A stretch of DNA of 64,000 nucleotides from Opitutales bacterium (GTDB lineage Bacteria > Verrucomicrobiota > Verrucomicrobiia > Opitutales > Oceanipulchritudinaceae). Position numbers and translations under genes: made by a program. Of this stretch, positions 26,670 to 36,238 are shown piece after piece. The notes under the pieces were generated by a model. The model did no database searches, was not told where the DNA came from, and worked only from the letters and a program-made list of their open reading frames with translations. Position 1 is the stretch's first letter, and every line of letters starts with the position of its first letter. Location: assembly GCA_016932335.1 (NCBI GenBank), contig JAFGCZ010000001.1, forward strand, positions 277,760 to 341,759, in the 5' to 3' direction.

Positions 26670-28529
26670 TTAAAGTGTTACTTTCGGAAATTCAGGAGGA
26701 TTTGCTTTGGTCTGTAATAGATCGCTTCTTTGACCTAAGAGTAACCTGAACGCGTTGGATGAAGCATCCGTTTTTTGCAGTTCACGATTAATCTCATCCA
26801 ATCGTCGGTTTCTATATTTCGAGAAAAGCGTTCGGAATACGTTAGTCAAATCAGCTCCACTGGTGTCGTTACTACTTGTTTGTGCACGCAAGGCATAAAC
26901 CATGTTGATCTCCGACTCTCGTGATTCGTCCGAAAGTTGAGTTATCAAATGATCTATCCCTTCCCAAAGATCTTCTTGAATATCCGACACGATGTGGGCG
27001 AGTAATCTACCTTCTGTGGTTGTTGTATCAATCCACTCTGCATTTATTATTTCTGAGATGCGCTCGCCAAGTCCATCATGATGGAGAACTAGATAAAGTA
27101 AGTCTGCTTCAACGGTTGTCAACCTTTCACGAGAAGAGTTTTTTTCTTCTGGAATGCTTTGTTGCATTGAATTTGTCGAACTTTGATTGCGGATGAAACG
27201 GATAAAATCCGTTTTTGCCACGTTGGAATCTATTCCAAGTAAATGCGCCGACTCCTGCAAATAATCATTGCGGACGATTTCGCTGTCGCTTTTGGCGATG
27301 ATTTCAAATAGACGCCTCATTGCCGCGGCCTTGTGTTGTGCCGTTGCTTGTTCCGGTGATGGTAGAATGGTTTCGGTGGCAAAGTGCATTGCCGATACTT
27401 TTTTATTGCGCCGTTCCTGAAATGTTTCAACGCCTTCCTCGATCAGTAGGCTATCCGGGTCCGTTCCCTGAGGTAGGGAAATGAATTGCACCTCAAGGCC
27501 GGCTTCAATTGCCATCGGAAGCATGCGCAGAGCCGCCTTTTGCCCGGCGTTGTCTCCATCTAAAATAACCTCCAGGTGATCACTGTAGCGTTTCAGTTTG
27601 GCCAACTGGGTTTCTGTAATCGATGTGCCCTGCGGGGCTATGGCTGTAGTCAGCCCCTTTTCCCAGCAACGCAAGGCATCCAGTTGACCCTCAACCATTA
27701 TGAAACTGCCTCCTTTTGAGGCGACCTCTCGGCGGGCACGTTCCAAGTTGAATAATACATCGGACTTGTGGAAGATTTTGGTTTCCGGAGAATTGATGTA
27801 TTTTGCCTCCGCCGAAGAATCATCACTGGGGGTGCAGGGCATTTTTCGTGCGGTAAAAGCGATGACTTCTCCATGTACTGCTTCGCGGATAGGGATCATC
27901 AGACGGCCGCGGAAGCGCGGTTTCAATTGCATTGGATCCGACTCGTTCCCATAGGCGTAGAAGAGTCCGCATTCCTTGATCGCTTCCATGCTGAACCCTT
28001 TCTGTTTCAAAAGGATATTCAGTTTGTCCGTTTTGGGTGGGGCAAATCCTATGGAAAATTCTTCGGCAAGCTCTAGGCTGAACTTCCGGTCTTCGAGCCA
28101 ATAACGGCGGGTTTCCAAGCTTAGTTGGTGGTCTGCTTTGAAGGCTGCATGGTAAAAGTGCGTTGCCTGATCGTGGATTTCGAGGATCTCTTTTCTGAGG
28201 GAGCGGGATTCCTGAGAGGGCCCATTGCCTTGTTCATACTCTATAGGGATTCCGTAACGATTGGCGATTGCTTCAACTGCTTCGGTAAAATCGAGGTCTT
28301 CCGTCAGTTGCACAAAACGAAAAAGATCTCCTCCGGTGCTGGTCGAAAAGCAATAGAAAAATTGTTTATCTGGATGAACAAAAAAGCTGGGTGTTTTTTC
28401 CTGTGTGAAAGGGCTTAGTCCTTTGTAGCTACTGCCACTGCGCTTCAGGTGAACGACATTCTGCACCACGTCCACAATATCAATTCGATTGCGGATGTCT
28501 TCGATGCAATTACGGGAAATCAGCGGCAT
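26670..28529 (-). CDS. dnaG: DNA primase, zinc ligands degraded
   Basis: RNA primer synthesis at replication forks, 619 residues. The N-terminal zinc-binding domain is recognisable (YKGLSPF, then EKTPSFFV, then FFYCF, then GGDLFRFV) but three of four zinc ligands are changed: Ser39, Thr42, Cys60 and Thr63 stand where Cys, His, Cys and Cys are usual. The catalytic Toprim domain is intact ([22 protein letters not shown]). The C-terminal helicase-binding part is present. It follows the TPR lipoprotein gene by 22 bases and precedes rpoD. Confidence 0.95.
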   Translation of the reverse strand: MPLISRNCIEDIRNRIDIVDVVQNVVHLKRSGSSYKGLSPFTQEKTPSFFVHPDKQFFYCFSTSTGGDLFRFVQLTEDLDFTEAVEAIANRYGIPIEYEQGNGPSQESRSLRKEILEIHDQATHFYHAAFKADHQLSLETRRYWLEDRKFSLELAEEFSIGFAPPKTDKLNILLKQKGFSMEAIKECGLFYAYGNESDPMQLKPRFRGRLMIPIREAVHGEVIAFTARKMPCTPSDDSSAEAKYINSPETKIFHKSDVLFNLERARREVASKGGSFIMVEGQLDALRCWEKGLTTAIAPQGTSITETQLAKLKRYSDHLEVILDGDNAGQKAALRMLPMAIEAGLEVQFISLPQGTDPDSLLIEEGVETFQERRNKKVSAMHFATETILPSPEQATAQHKAAAMRRLFEIIAKSDSEIVRNDYLQESAHLLGIDSNVAKTDFIRFIRNQSSTNSMQQSIPEEKNSSRERLTTVEADLLYLVLHHDGLGERISEIINAEWIDTTTTEGRLLAHIVSDIQEDLWEGIDHLITQLSDESRESEINMVYALRAQTSSNDTSGADLTNVFRTLFSKYRNRRLDEINRELQKTDASSNAFRLLLGQRSDLLQTKANPPEFPKVTL

Positions 28530-28551
28530 TGGTGTATTTCAGTCTCGTGTT

Positions 28552-30105
28552 TTACAGACTGTCCAATTCGGTTCTGGCCTGCGCTGCTTCCGGGTGTTCG
28601 GGATAGTTGCGGAGAAATTCTTCGTAGAGATATGTTGCGTTGCGCTTATTTCTGGCAATGTCCTTATAGGCCCTGGCGAGGGCTAAAGTAATTTCCGGGT
28701 TGTCATCGAACTTCAGGCGAATCCGTTGCAGTTCCTGCATGTAACGTTCGGGACGCATGCTGACATTGGCCACCTGTAAATAATTCAGGTAGTAATTAAT
28801 ATCTTCCGGCGAGCGCCTGATGGCTTCCAATGCGGTGTTTTCCGCCCATACCGGTTGCTCACCCGATAAATAAGCTTTGGATAGTTCCATCCAGACTAGG
28901 GCGTTGCGATCATTTTTTTGTAGTGCCTTTTTGTAGAAACGAATCGCTTTGGGGAAATCGCTGGTTTGGAAGGCTGTTCTGGCTATAATGATGCAGTCGT
29001 TGAAGTCGTAGTTTTCTTTAGCCTCGATTGCGGCGATATCCGATTGGTCATCAAATAAAGGTTGTGGCTCGATTGTCTCCTGCTCGGGGGAGGGGGGATT
29101 CTCCTCGATGACTTCCGGCGTTTCGCTTGTAATCTCCTGAGGCTGTTCAGGTGTTTTTGCGGTTGCCGTCTGTTCCATAACCGGAGTTTCGGTAGCGGTT
29201 TCCTTAGCAGGGGCGGTTTCTGCAACGGCAGGTGTTTCTATTCCCTCTATCGTGTCTACCACAGCTTCCGCAACGGGAGGGGTGGGGGTCGCTGTCTCAA
29301 CCGGTTGGGTTATCTGGATGTTCTGCGTAGCGTTTTCCAGAGCCAGTTTACGGGCTTTCCATTCCTCAATCTGTGTTCGGCAATAAGCCAGTTCCGAGTG
29401 GTCCAGCTTTCCCGGGAAACGTCGATCCAGTGTAACGATGTAGCTGTCGGCAACGCTGAATTTCTTTTCCACGAGTGCTGCTTTGAGCAGACCTAACAGA
29501 GCGTCCGAGGCGGCTTTGCCTTCATGTTTATAGGCAGTTTGAAACCAGCTTTTTGCCTGCGTTATGTTTTTAGCGTCCAAAAACATGTTACCCAATTCGA
29601 CTGCGGTTTCGCCGTTCGGAGAAATATTGTAGGCCTGGAGCAGTGCCTGAATGGCTTCCTGCAAACGATTGCTGCTTTTGCACAAATCAGCTAGGGTGCC
29701 CCATACGCCGCTGTCTTCCGGGTGGTCTTTCAGGTAGGCATTGTAATAGGATATGGCTCCGGCTTTATCTCCACTTTGCAGGAGAGACTGCCCGGCCATC
29801 AATGTAAAGTGAGATTGCCCCGGCCCGCTGTTGGCCAGTTGGATAAAGTAGTAGGCCGCCATGGCTCCGTCGTTTTTAGTCGTATAATCAAAAGCAAGCG
29901 CTTCCAAAACGGGTGCAGATCCCGGATGATTCGTGCTGTAAGTTTCCAGAATGAAAATGGCTTGATCGAGTTGACCGCTTTGACGGTATGTGTCAGCCTC
30001 GCCTAATACTTCCTCAACAGTGAGCTCTCTTTTTCCGCAGCCGACTTGCAGGAGTAGCGAGAATGACAGTATAAAGAAAAGAAAATGAGAAACTTTGGGC
30101 AGCAT
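28552..30105 (-). CDS. TPR-repeat lipoprotein
   Basis: 517 residues. The signal peptide ends in the lipobox LQVGC (Cys23), so the protein is lipid-anchored. TPR-like helices fill about 30-240 and 360-517. Between them, roughly residues 260-355 are low complexity and rich in Thr, Pro, Glu, Ala and Val, probably a disordered linker. A scaffold in the cell envelope is likely; partners are unknown. It is first in the operon with dnaG and rpoD, so its promoter probably drives those too. Confidence 0.8.
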   Translation of the reverse strand: MLPKVSHFLFFILSFSLLLQVGCGKRELTVEEVLGEADTYRQSGQLDQAIFILETYSTNHPGSAPVLEALAFDYTTKNDGAMAAYYFIQLANSGPGQSHFTLMAGQSLLQSGDKAGAISYYNAYLKDHPEDSGVWGTLADLCKSSNRLQEAIQALLQAYNISPNGETAVELGNMFLDAKNITQAKSWFQTAYKHEGKAASDALLGLLKAALVEKKFSVADSYIVTLDRRFPGKLDHSELAYCRTQIEEWKARKLALENATQNIQITQPVETATPTPPVAEAVVDTIEGIETPAVAETAPAKETATETPVMEQTATAKTPEQPQEITSETPEVIEENPPSPEQETIEPQPLFDDQSDIAAIEAKENYDFNDCIIIARTAFQTSDFPKAIRFYKKALQKNDRNALVWMELSKAYLSGEQPVWAENTALEAIRRSPEDINYYLNYLQVANVSMRPERYMQELQRIRLKFDDNPEITLALARAYKDIARNKRNATYLYEEFLRNYPEHPEAAQARTELDSL

Positions 30106-30155
30106 TTGTCTGTTATAAATAGGGATAAAAGTATAAATTACAGTTAAACTTCAGC

Positions 30156-31217
30156 ATGAAATCACTATCCAGCGCATTTGCAATCTTCCTCTTGACTCAA
30201 ATCTCAGTTTTTGCCGGCTTTTGGGGCTTTGATGGCGCGCGCCTTTCTTTTGAATATGATGTGTGGAAGGGAAAACTTTCCGGTTATGATGAAGCCTCCT
30301 ATCGAGAGGTCGTTCATTGTCTGATGTCCGATTTTGAAAACGCTACGGGGAAATCCCTGAATCCCGGTGTTCAGGGAAAGGTAGGGTTAAAGATTTCCAC
30401 CAATTCGGAGAAGGGGTTAGCTACTCCCAAGAATCTGGTAAGAGCCGTTATTCAGGAGTTGGTCGACCGCGGCTTTGAACGTCACAATGTAATTTTGGTA
30501 GACCTGAGGGAAGATCTGTTGAGAGACAGCGGATTTCTTCCGGCATTGAGCGATCGTTCTCCGGTTGCCCATTTCGAAGGTTCACCTGTTTATGTTTTGG
30601 ATTCTGGAGAGTATTGGGACCGTGAATGGTTTCATGATGATCCTTTGCCGGTGCCATTGTCTAAAACCTACGAAAAGTTGCAGTCGGGGAATGTTTTGGC
30701 GGATGACTCCAAAGAAAACCGCAAAAGCTACCTGCCCGCCACATTAATCAACGATGTGGATTTCTTCATCAATTTGCCCATGTATACGGATGACCCTTCC
30801 ATGGGGATTAATGGGGCTCTGGCCAATCCGACGCTTTGGAGTGTCAGCAACCGGGAGCGCTTTTTGAGAAGCCGGACCAATGCGGCTCCGGCGATTGCAG
30901 AAATTGCCGCTATTCCAGAGTTGATCTCGAACTGGGCGTTTACCATTGCCACCATGGAGCGCTATCAATTTATTGGAGGACCTTTGTTTAATTCGCTTTA
31001 TACAAGGCAGGAGCCGGTGGTGTATCTGAGCAGCAATCCGGTTATTCTGGATGCTGTTGTTTTGGGGAAGATTAACACCGCGAGGTCAGATGCCGGGTTT
31101 AAACCGTTTACGGAAACGCTGCCCGTGCTGGACTACTCAATGCAATTGGGATTAGGGAGCCGATATACGCAGAAGATTCATTGGAGAACACCCTGTGGTT
31201 CTTCGAATGAAGACTAA
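30156..31217 (+). CDS. Exported DUF362-type protein
   Basis: 353 residues with a signal peptide (about 1-20, ending VFA). The segment GKVGLKISTN...ATPKNLVRAVIQELVDRGFERHNVILVD fits the DUF362 family, and later INDVDFFINLPMYTDD matches its second conserved block. The usual 4Fe-4S cysteines of many DUF362 proteins are absent. Function unknown. Divergent from the TPR lipoprotein, with 50 bases between starts. Confidence 0.72.
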   Translation: MKSLSSAFAIFLLTQISVFAGFWGFDGARLSFEYDVWKGKLSGYDEASYREVVHCLMSDFENATGKSLNPGVQGKVGLKISTNSEKGLATPKNLVRAVIQELVDRGFERHNVILVDLREDLLRDSGFLPALSDRSPVAHFEGSPVYVLDSGEYWDREWFHDDPLPVPLSKTYEKLQSGNVLADDSKENRKSYLPATLINDVDFFINLPMYTDDPSMGINGALANPTLWSVSNRERFLRSRTNAAPAIAEIAAIPELISNWAFTIATMERYQFIGGPLFNSLYTRQEPVVYLSSNPVILDAVVLGKINTARSDAGFKPFTETLPVLDYSMQLGLGSRYTQKIHWRTPCGSSNED

Positions 31218-31326
31218 TCTTTTACGAAAATCAGCTTGTAAGAAAACCGATTCCGTATTCTAATGCTCTCGAATGTGAAGGCTTCTGCGGAGGCTGTTTT
31301 ACTATATTCAGACCATTCTACAACGT

Positions 31327-31710
31327 ATGACAGAAAATACATTGACAGATTTTTTCCCTGTGCTGGTGCAAGTGATTCTTGTTGCTGGTATTGCTGTAGG
31401 GTTGATCAGTGTTAGCCACTTGTTCGGGCAGCGCAGCAAATCGAACGAGATTAAGGACAGCGCTTACGAATGTGGCTTGCCTGCAGAGGGGAAATTACAC
31501 CCACGTTTTGCGGTTAAGTTTTATGTTACGGCCATGCTCTTCCTTATCTTTGATATCGAAGTTGTTTATCTGATGCCTTGGGTTTTGGTCTATAAAGATT
31601 TTCTGATTCATAATATCCCGATTCTCCTCCCGACACTCTTTTTCCTCGTGGTGCTTGTTCTTGGACTGCTCTATGAAGTGAAGAAGGGAGCATTGGACTG
31701 GGAGCGTTGA
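31327..31710 (+). CDS. nuoA: NADH-quinone oxidoreductase subunit A
   Basis: Membrane subunit of respiratory complex I, 127 residues. Three transmembrane helices at about 10-30, 63-85 and 98-118; the loop carries the conserved ECGLPAEG, then FAVKFYVTAMLFLIFDIEVVYLMPW. No nuoB or other nuo gene follows; the next gene, 68 bases on, is the EIIA-DAC fusion. The rest of complex I must lie elsewhere. Confidence 0.93.
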   Translation: MTENTLTDFFPVLVQVILVAGIAVGLISVSHLFGQRSKSNEIKDSAYECGLPAEGKLHPRFAVKFYVTAMLFLIFDIEVVYLMPWVLVYKDFLIHNIPILLPTLFFLVVLVLGLLYEVKKGALDWER

Positions 31711-31778
31711 TTTTTCTCCTCCTTCTCTCTCTCTTTTACCACGGCAGATTCTATTGATTAATCTGCCTCCCTTTTTTC

Positions 31779-33140
31779 ATGAGGCTTGACCGCTATATTT
31801 CAAAAGCACGTATTATTGAGTTGGAGAGCACGGATTTAGAAGGTGCTCTCAAGGAGCTTATTGCTGTTTCCACACAGCGCTTAAGTCAGGAGCTCCCGTC
31901 TGATGAATTAGTCAAGGAACTGATTGAACGGGAGAATACGATGAGCACCTATCTGGGGAATGGGGTGGCTATGCCGCATGTTAGGGCCAAAATGAAGCGC
32001 CCGTATATTTTTGCGATCGGTCGCTGTCGTGAAGGGTTGGACCATGAGGGGGTTACTGAATATAAAGAAGTGCGTTTGGTTTTCCTTCTCCTGGCTTCGG
32101 AAAGCGAAAAGAACTATTTGAATGTTCTGGCTTCTCTTGCTCGCCTGTTCAGGGAAAAGGCCGTTGTCGACCACATTGTAGACGCTCCCAATCTGAGGAC
32201 TTTTCAACAGCGGGTATATGAAGGTTTTGGTGGATTGCTGGCTAAGCCAGAGCGCCGTCAGAATCGTTTCAACCGTTTGCTGTTGAGAGAGGCTGAGAAG
32301 GTTGCCCGTTCAACACGCTGTTCGGCCATTCTCATTTTTTCGGATACATTTGCCGGAGGGATTGAGATTACCGATGGTTTTCCTGAATATCGCAGCGTCT
32401 TGGTCTCTAGAGCGGTTTCCGATCGGCAGAAAGACTCTCCGTGGGTGTCCGCCTGTATTGAGGTCCGTTCTTTCTCCCAGCAGCGTTTGTCTCAGTTACG
32501 CAGTGCGATCATTATTGGGCTGACCAGGAATATCTTCAAGTTCAGTGATCGTGTGTGTTGTATCGGAGGCTTGCCCAGTAGCAATCAGCTGGATACATTG
32601 ATTGTTGTCGATATTGAGCGCGAGTTCCAGTCGGTGATGACTCAGAACGAAGATCTGCTTCCCAAGAATGTTAAGATTGAGGTTGTTGAGCGCATGTTGG
32701 CCATTGCCACTGAATTGGCTGTTGAAGGCCGCGAAGGGAAACCTGTTGGAAGCCTTTTTGTCGTAGGCAATACAGAGGTGATTAATCCCATGATTAAACC
32801 TTTGGTATTGAATCCTTTTTATGGTTATAAAGAAGAAGACCGTAATGTGCTGAATCCTTTTATGGATGAAACCATTAAAGAGTTTTCTGTAATAGACGGT
32901 TGTTTTGTTATCCGCGGAGATGGTGTCATTGAATCTGCGGGTAGCCTGATTCATGCTCCGAGTGAATTTTATCAGGATATGCCCGGTGGGTTCGGTTCAC
33001 GGCATTCTGCCGCTGCGGCTATTTCCAGAGCAACCGATTGCCTTGCTATTGTTGTTTCCGCCAGCACGGGGCAGGTGTCTCTGTTTCGCAATGGAGATAT
33101 GGTTCCCTTGCTGGAAAAACCGCTGGGAGGCACTGCCTGA
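31779..33140 (+). CDS. EIIA (PTS type 2) / PK_C-like / diadenylate cyclase fusion
   Basis: 453 residues with three parts. Residues 5-155 match a PTS EIIA type-2 (nitrogen-PTS-like) domain with the active His67 in NGVAMPHVRA. Residues 165-290 resemble the pyruvate-kinase C-terminal-like alpha/beta domain (EAEKVARSTRCSAILIFSD). Residues 308-447 match the DisA_N/DAC domain that makes cyclic di-AMP from two ATP: GREGKPVGSLFVVG, DGC at 373-375 in the DGA position, and GGFGSRHSAA (404-412) where RHR is usual. The catalytic Asp and the first Arg-His are kept. PK_C plus DAC resembles the CdaZ/DacZ class; the N-terminal EIIA is extra. rpmG follows 83 bases downstream. Confidence 0.8.
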   Translation: MRLDRYISKARIIELESTDLEGALKELIAVSTQRLSQELPSDELVKELIERENTMSTYLGNGVAMPHVRAKMKRPYIFAIGRCREGLDHEGVTEYKEVRLVFLLLASESEKNYLNVLASLARLFREKAVVDHIVDAPNLRTFQQRVYEGFGGLLAKPERRQNRFNRLLLREAEKVARSTRCSAILIFSDTFAGGIEITDGFPEYRSVLVSRAVSDRQKDSPWVSACIEVRSFSQQRLSQLRSAIIIGLTRNIFKFSDRVCCIGGLPSSNQLDTLIVVDIEREFQSVMTQNEDLLPKNVKIEVVERMLAIATELAVEGREGKPVGSLFVVGNTEVINPMIKPLVLNPFYGYKEEDRNVLNPFMDETIKEFSVIDGCFVIRGDGVIESAGSLIHAPSEFYQDMPGGFGSRHSAAAAISRATDCLAIVVSASTGQVSLFRNGDMVPLLEKPLGGTA

Positions 33141-33223
33141 TTTTTACTTCACAAAAAAGTAAAATTCATACTTGCCGAACCTGTTAGAAAGAGTAACCTG
33201 CACCATTTCAACGAATTTGAGCT

Positions 33224-33391
33224 ATGCCCAGAGAACATATCATTTTAGAATGCACTGAAGCCCGTAAAGAGGGCAAACCCGTATCCCGCTACATGTCTGA
33301 GCGTGATAAGAAAAAGCAGCCTGAGCGCGTCGAAAAGATGAAATACAATCCTCATCTTCGTCGCCACACGCTGCATAAGGAAATCAAGTAA
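33224..33391 (+). CDS. rpmG: 50S ribosomal protein L33
   Basis: 55 residues, [18 protein letters not shown] at the start and [15 protein letters not shown] at the end, which is clear L33. It lacks the two CxxC pairs of the zinc-binding form, with only Cys10 present, so it is the zinc-independent (C-minus) type. ATG at 33224; strong terminator 17 bases after the stop. Confidence 0.93.
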   Translation: MPREHIILECTEARKEGKPVSRYMSERDKKKQPERVEKMKYNPHLRRHTLHKEIK

Positions 33392-33407
33392 GACCAATTT
33401 CTTTATT

Positions 33408-33442
33408 AAAAAAACCGTATTCCTTAGGAATACGGTTTTTTT
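33408..33442. terminator. Terminator of rpmG (bidirectional)
   Basis: A-run, ACCGTATTCC, a short TTA loop, GGAATACGGT and a T-run of seven. The mirror-symmetric tracts let it also end the minus-strand gene whose stop is at 33453. Confidence 0.92.
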
Positions 33443-33452
33443 GTTTAAAGTG

Positions 33453-33671
33453 TTATCGTTGGGAGTGGCTGCTACGCCTGCTGGATCTCCAGCGATCGCG
33501 ATGGTTGCGGATCCAGTCCAGCAGAGCTCTTTCAAAGCCAATATCATGCCCAGCCTTTTCTGACTCAAGCCATTTATGACGGAGGATTTCTTCCCGCTCC
33601 GCGATAAACTCCTGATAAAGGTTGGAACGACCAATATCAAAATCTTTGGACTGATTATCCGTACTAGACAT
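33453..33671 (-). CDS. Small hypothetical protein
   Basis: 72 residues, hydrophilic, no signal peptide. The core EEILRHKWLESEKAGHDIGFERALLDWIRNHRDRWR looks helical and conserved; the end is Arg/Ser-rich. I cannot name the family. It is monocistronic and shares its terminator with rpmG. Upstream (33672-33823) is A+T-rich, and is the spacer to mrp. Confidence 0.6.
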   Translation of the reverse strand: MSSTDNQSKDFDIGRSNLYQEFIAEREEILRHKWLESEKAGHDIGFERALLDWIRNHRDRWRSSRRSSHSQR

Positions 33672-33823
33672 TGTTGATAATTCTTAGGCTAACACACCGA
33701 ATTGTAAACAAAAACATCTAAAACTGATACAATTTTTACACCCTTTATACAGACATAATCCACCTGTGGGGCAAAATTATTTCAATTTGATTTCAAATAA
33801 AATAAGTGATTCGGGGAGAATCG

Positions 33824-34900
33824 TCAAGCCGACTGTAAGGCCTCCAGGATTTTTGAAGCAACTTCACGAAAAGCTTTACTGGAGGGGGATTCGGGATTGC
33901 TGAGAACGATGGGAATACCTCTGTCGCCGCCTTCTCTGATGTCCTGATCCAAGGGGATTCCCCCAAGGAATGGACAGTTCAGGGCGAGGGCCGTTTCTTC
34001 GCCGCCACCTTGTCCAAAGATATATTGTTTTTCACCAGTGGCCTCATTCATCAGGTAGCTCATATTCTCTGCTACGCCAAGAATGGGAACATTTACTTTT
34101 TCAAAAAGCATGGCTCCGCGGCGGGCAACGCTGGCCGCTGCCATCTGAGGTGTGGTGACCACAACGGTTCCGTCTACGGGCATGTTCTGTGTGAGGGAGA
34201 GTTGCGCGTCACCGGTTCCGGGAGGAAGGTCTGTTACCAGAATATCAAGTTCTCCCCAATTAATGCTTTGGGCAAACTGGGCTATGACGTTGTTGACCAT
34301 AGGGCCACGCCAAATGATGGGGGCGTCGTCTTCCGCCAACAGGCCGAGAGACATAACTTTAATTCCGAAATTCTCTTCAGGGATGATTTTATCGTCGCGA
34401 AACTCCGGTCTGTTGCTCACTCCCATCATCAGAGGAATGCTGGGGCCGTAGACGTCGCAGTCCATAATCCCGACTTTAGCACTGCCGTTGCGTTCAATGA
34501 GTTCCTGGTAGAGTGCCACGGCCAGATTTACGCTGAATGTGGATTTGCCTACACCTCCTTTACCACTGGATACCGCAATAATTTTTTTTACACCTTCAGC
34601 TTTTTCTTTCGTTTCTGCCGGACTAGGATGAGAGGGGGGGGCTTTGGGAGCCGCCTGCACGGAAACGCCCACTTGTATGCCCTCGACGCCTTCGACTTGT
34701 CTTAAAACATGCTCTACGTCTGCTTTTATTTTGGCCGGGATCTCGGGCTTGGGGGTTGATACAGAAATGGCTACCTGAACAATTCCGTCTTCAATCCTCA
34801 CCGATTTAACGAGACCAAAGGAAACGATATCCCGACTGAACCCGGGATAATTAATTAATTTGAGTGCCTCTAGAATAGATTCTTTAGTCAGTTTTGGCAT
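33824..34900 (-). CDS. mrp: Fe-S cluster carrier ATPase Mrp/ApbC
   Basis: 358 residues. An N-terminal MIP18/DUF59 domain (about 1-90) is joined to a ParA-type P-loop ATPase with deviant Walker A SSGKGGVGKST (about 110-120), DCDVYGPSIP, and DLPPGTGDAQL. It carries and delivers 4Fe-4S clusters. The CxxC cluster-binding cysteines usual near the C-terminus of Mrp are not seen, so cluster binding may use other ligands. Monocistronic. Confidence 0.9.
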   Translation of the reverse strand: MPKLTKESILEALKLINYPGFSRDIVSFGLVKSVRIEDGIVQVAISVSTPKPEIPAKIKADVEHVLRQVEGVEGIQVGVSVQAAPKAPPSHPSPAETKEKAEGVKKIIAVSSGKGGVGKSTFSVNLAVALYQELIERNGSAKVGIMDCDVYGPSIPLMMGVSNRPEFRDDKIIPEENFGIKVMSLGLLAEDDAPIIWRGPMVNNVIAQFAQSINWGELDILVTDLPPGTGDAQLSLTQNMPVDGTVVVTTPQMAAASVARRGAMLFEKVNVPILGVAENMSYLMNEATGEKQYIFGQGGGEETALALNCPFLGGIPLDQDIREGGDRGIPIVLSNPESPSSKAFREVASKILEALQSA

Positions 34901-35027
34901 AGCGTGTTGTCAGCCTATGCTCAAAACACTTGCGGATGCAAGCTTTGCTGTATTTGCTCCTTTTAGGATTTCTCATTGATCCCTGATCTTCATTCCCCTA
35001 TAATCTTCTGCGATAAAAATTACCGCC

Positions 35028-36230
35028 ATGTCATTTATTCAAAAAAAAATCTTATTCCTCTTGTTTCTTTTTCCCTTATATATCTCTGCTCAGCAGACAA
35101 TTGAATTGGGAGATATTAATCGAAATGCCAACTCGCGTGTAAAGCAAATCACTGTGGCATCTTCGGATCAGAATATTCTCAACCTCATGCAAAAAGCTTT
35201 TTCCGTGCACGGTGCCTACGATTTGTCCCAGAATGGCAACCCCGCATTTACTATCCGCATTCAGCCGGTAGATTCCGCCAAAGTTCGTTTGGAAATCGAG
35301 AGCGGGCGTCCCTCCAAGTTACTTTTCAGCGAGGTCTTATCTGGAAGAGACTGGCGCGAAGCATCGTTGAGTGCTATTGACCTGGCCGTGACAAAGACTT
35401 CAGGGCTTCCCGGCATCTTTTCATCGAGAATGGCCTTTATCAGTGATCGCACAGGTAATACCGAGGTTTACGTCAGCGACTTGCTCATGCTGGGAGTGCA
35501 TCAGGTAACGAAGGACCGTACTCACTCCGTCCGACCTTCCATTTCCCCCGATTCCCGTATTATTCTCTATACGAGCTATTTCAAAAACGGTTTCCCTGAT
35601 ATTTATAAAGTCAATTTGGCATCCGGGCAGCGCGAAGTTTTTGCCAGCTTTAAGGGGACCAATACCGGTGCCACCTACAACTCTATGGGAACCTCTGTTG
35701 CTATGATCCTTTCGGGAACCGGGAATTCAGAGCTTTACCTCAGTGATACCAAGGGGCGTAATATGCAGCGCCTGACCAGAACCAAGGGCCTGGAAGCCGA
35801 TCCTACATGGGCCCCTGACGGGCAGCGTCTTGCTTTTACCTCGGATAATGCCGGAAAGCCGCAGCTATACGAAATTCGCAGAGACGGCACCAATATGAAG
35901 CGCATTCCCACCAATATAAGTGGTTACTGCGCCGAACCCGACTGGAACCCGGTCAAAGGCAATCTCATTGCCTTTACAGTTGCTCAGGCAGGTCAGTTTG
36001 AAGTGGCGGTTTGGGATTACAGCACCGGCACCAGCCGAGTGGTTTCCAACGGAACAGGGGATGCTATTGAACCCACCTGGGCAGCGGACGGCCGTCACCT
36101 CATCTATACCGAGCGCACATCTACTTATCAGCGTCTGGTTTTGCTGGATACGGAAACCGGCCACAAGGGTTATCTGCACGAAAAAGCTTGGGGAAATGCA
36201 TCTCAAGCCAGTTGCGCTCCCCGCCGTTGA
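35028..36230 (+). CDS. TolB-like periplasmic beta-propeller protein
   Basis: 400 residues. The signal peptide is about 1-21 (ending ISA). The N-terminal domain (about 25-130) resembles TolB's, followed by six WD40/PD40-like blades with repeats such as RTHSVRPSISPDSRIILYTS, EADPTWAPDGQRLAFTSD and EPTWAADGRHLIYTE. TolB works with Pal and TolA to keep the outer membrane attached. No tolA/pal gene is in the window, so the assignment rests on fold. Confidence 0.85.
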   Translation: MSFIQKKILFLLFLFPLYISAQQTIELGDINRNANSRVKQITVASSDQNILNLMQKAFSVHGAYDLSQNGNPAFTIRIQPVDSAKVRLEIESGRPSKLLFSEVLSGRDWREASLSAIDLAVTKTSGLPGIFSSRMAFISDRTGNTEVYVSDLLMLGVHQVTKDRTHSVRPSISPDSRIILYTSYFKNGFPDIYKVNLASGQREVFASFKGTNTGATYNSMGTSVAMILSGTGNSELYLSDTKGRNMQRLTRTKGLEADPTWAPDGQRLAFTSDNAGKPQLYEIRRDGTNMKRIPTNISGYCAEPDWNPVKGNLIAFTVAQAGQFEVAVWDYSTGTSRVVSNGTGDAIEPTWAADGRHLIYTERTSTYQRLVLLDTETGHKGYLHEKAWGNASQASCAPRR

Positions 36231-36238
36231 GTCTTTGC

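Noticed and set aside
34010..34705. 231-codon plus-strand frame inside mrp
   Set aside because: Antisense to the P-loop ATPase domain; no independent support.
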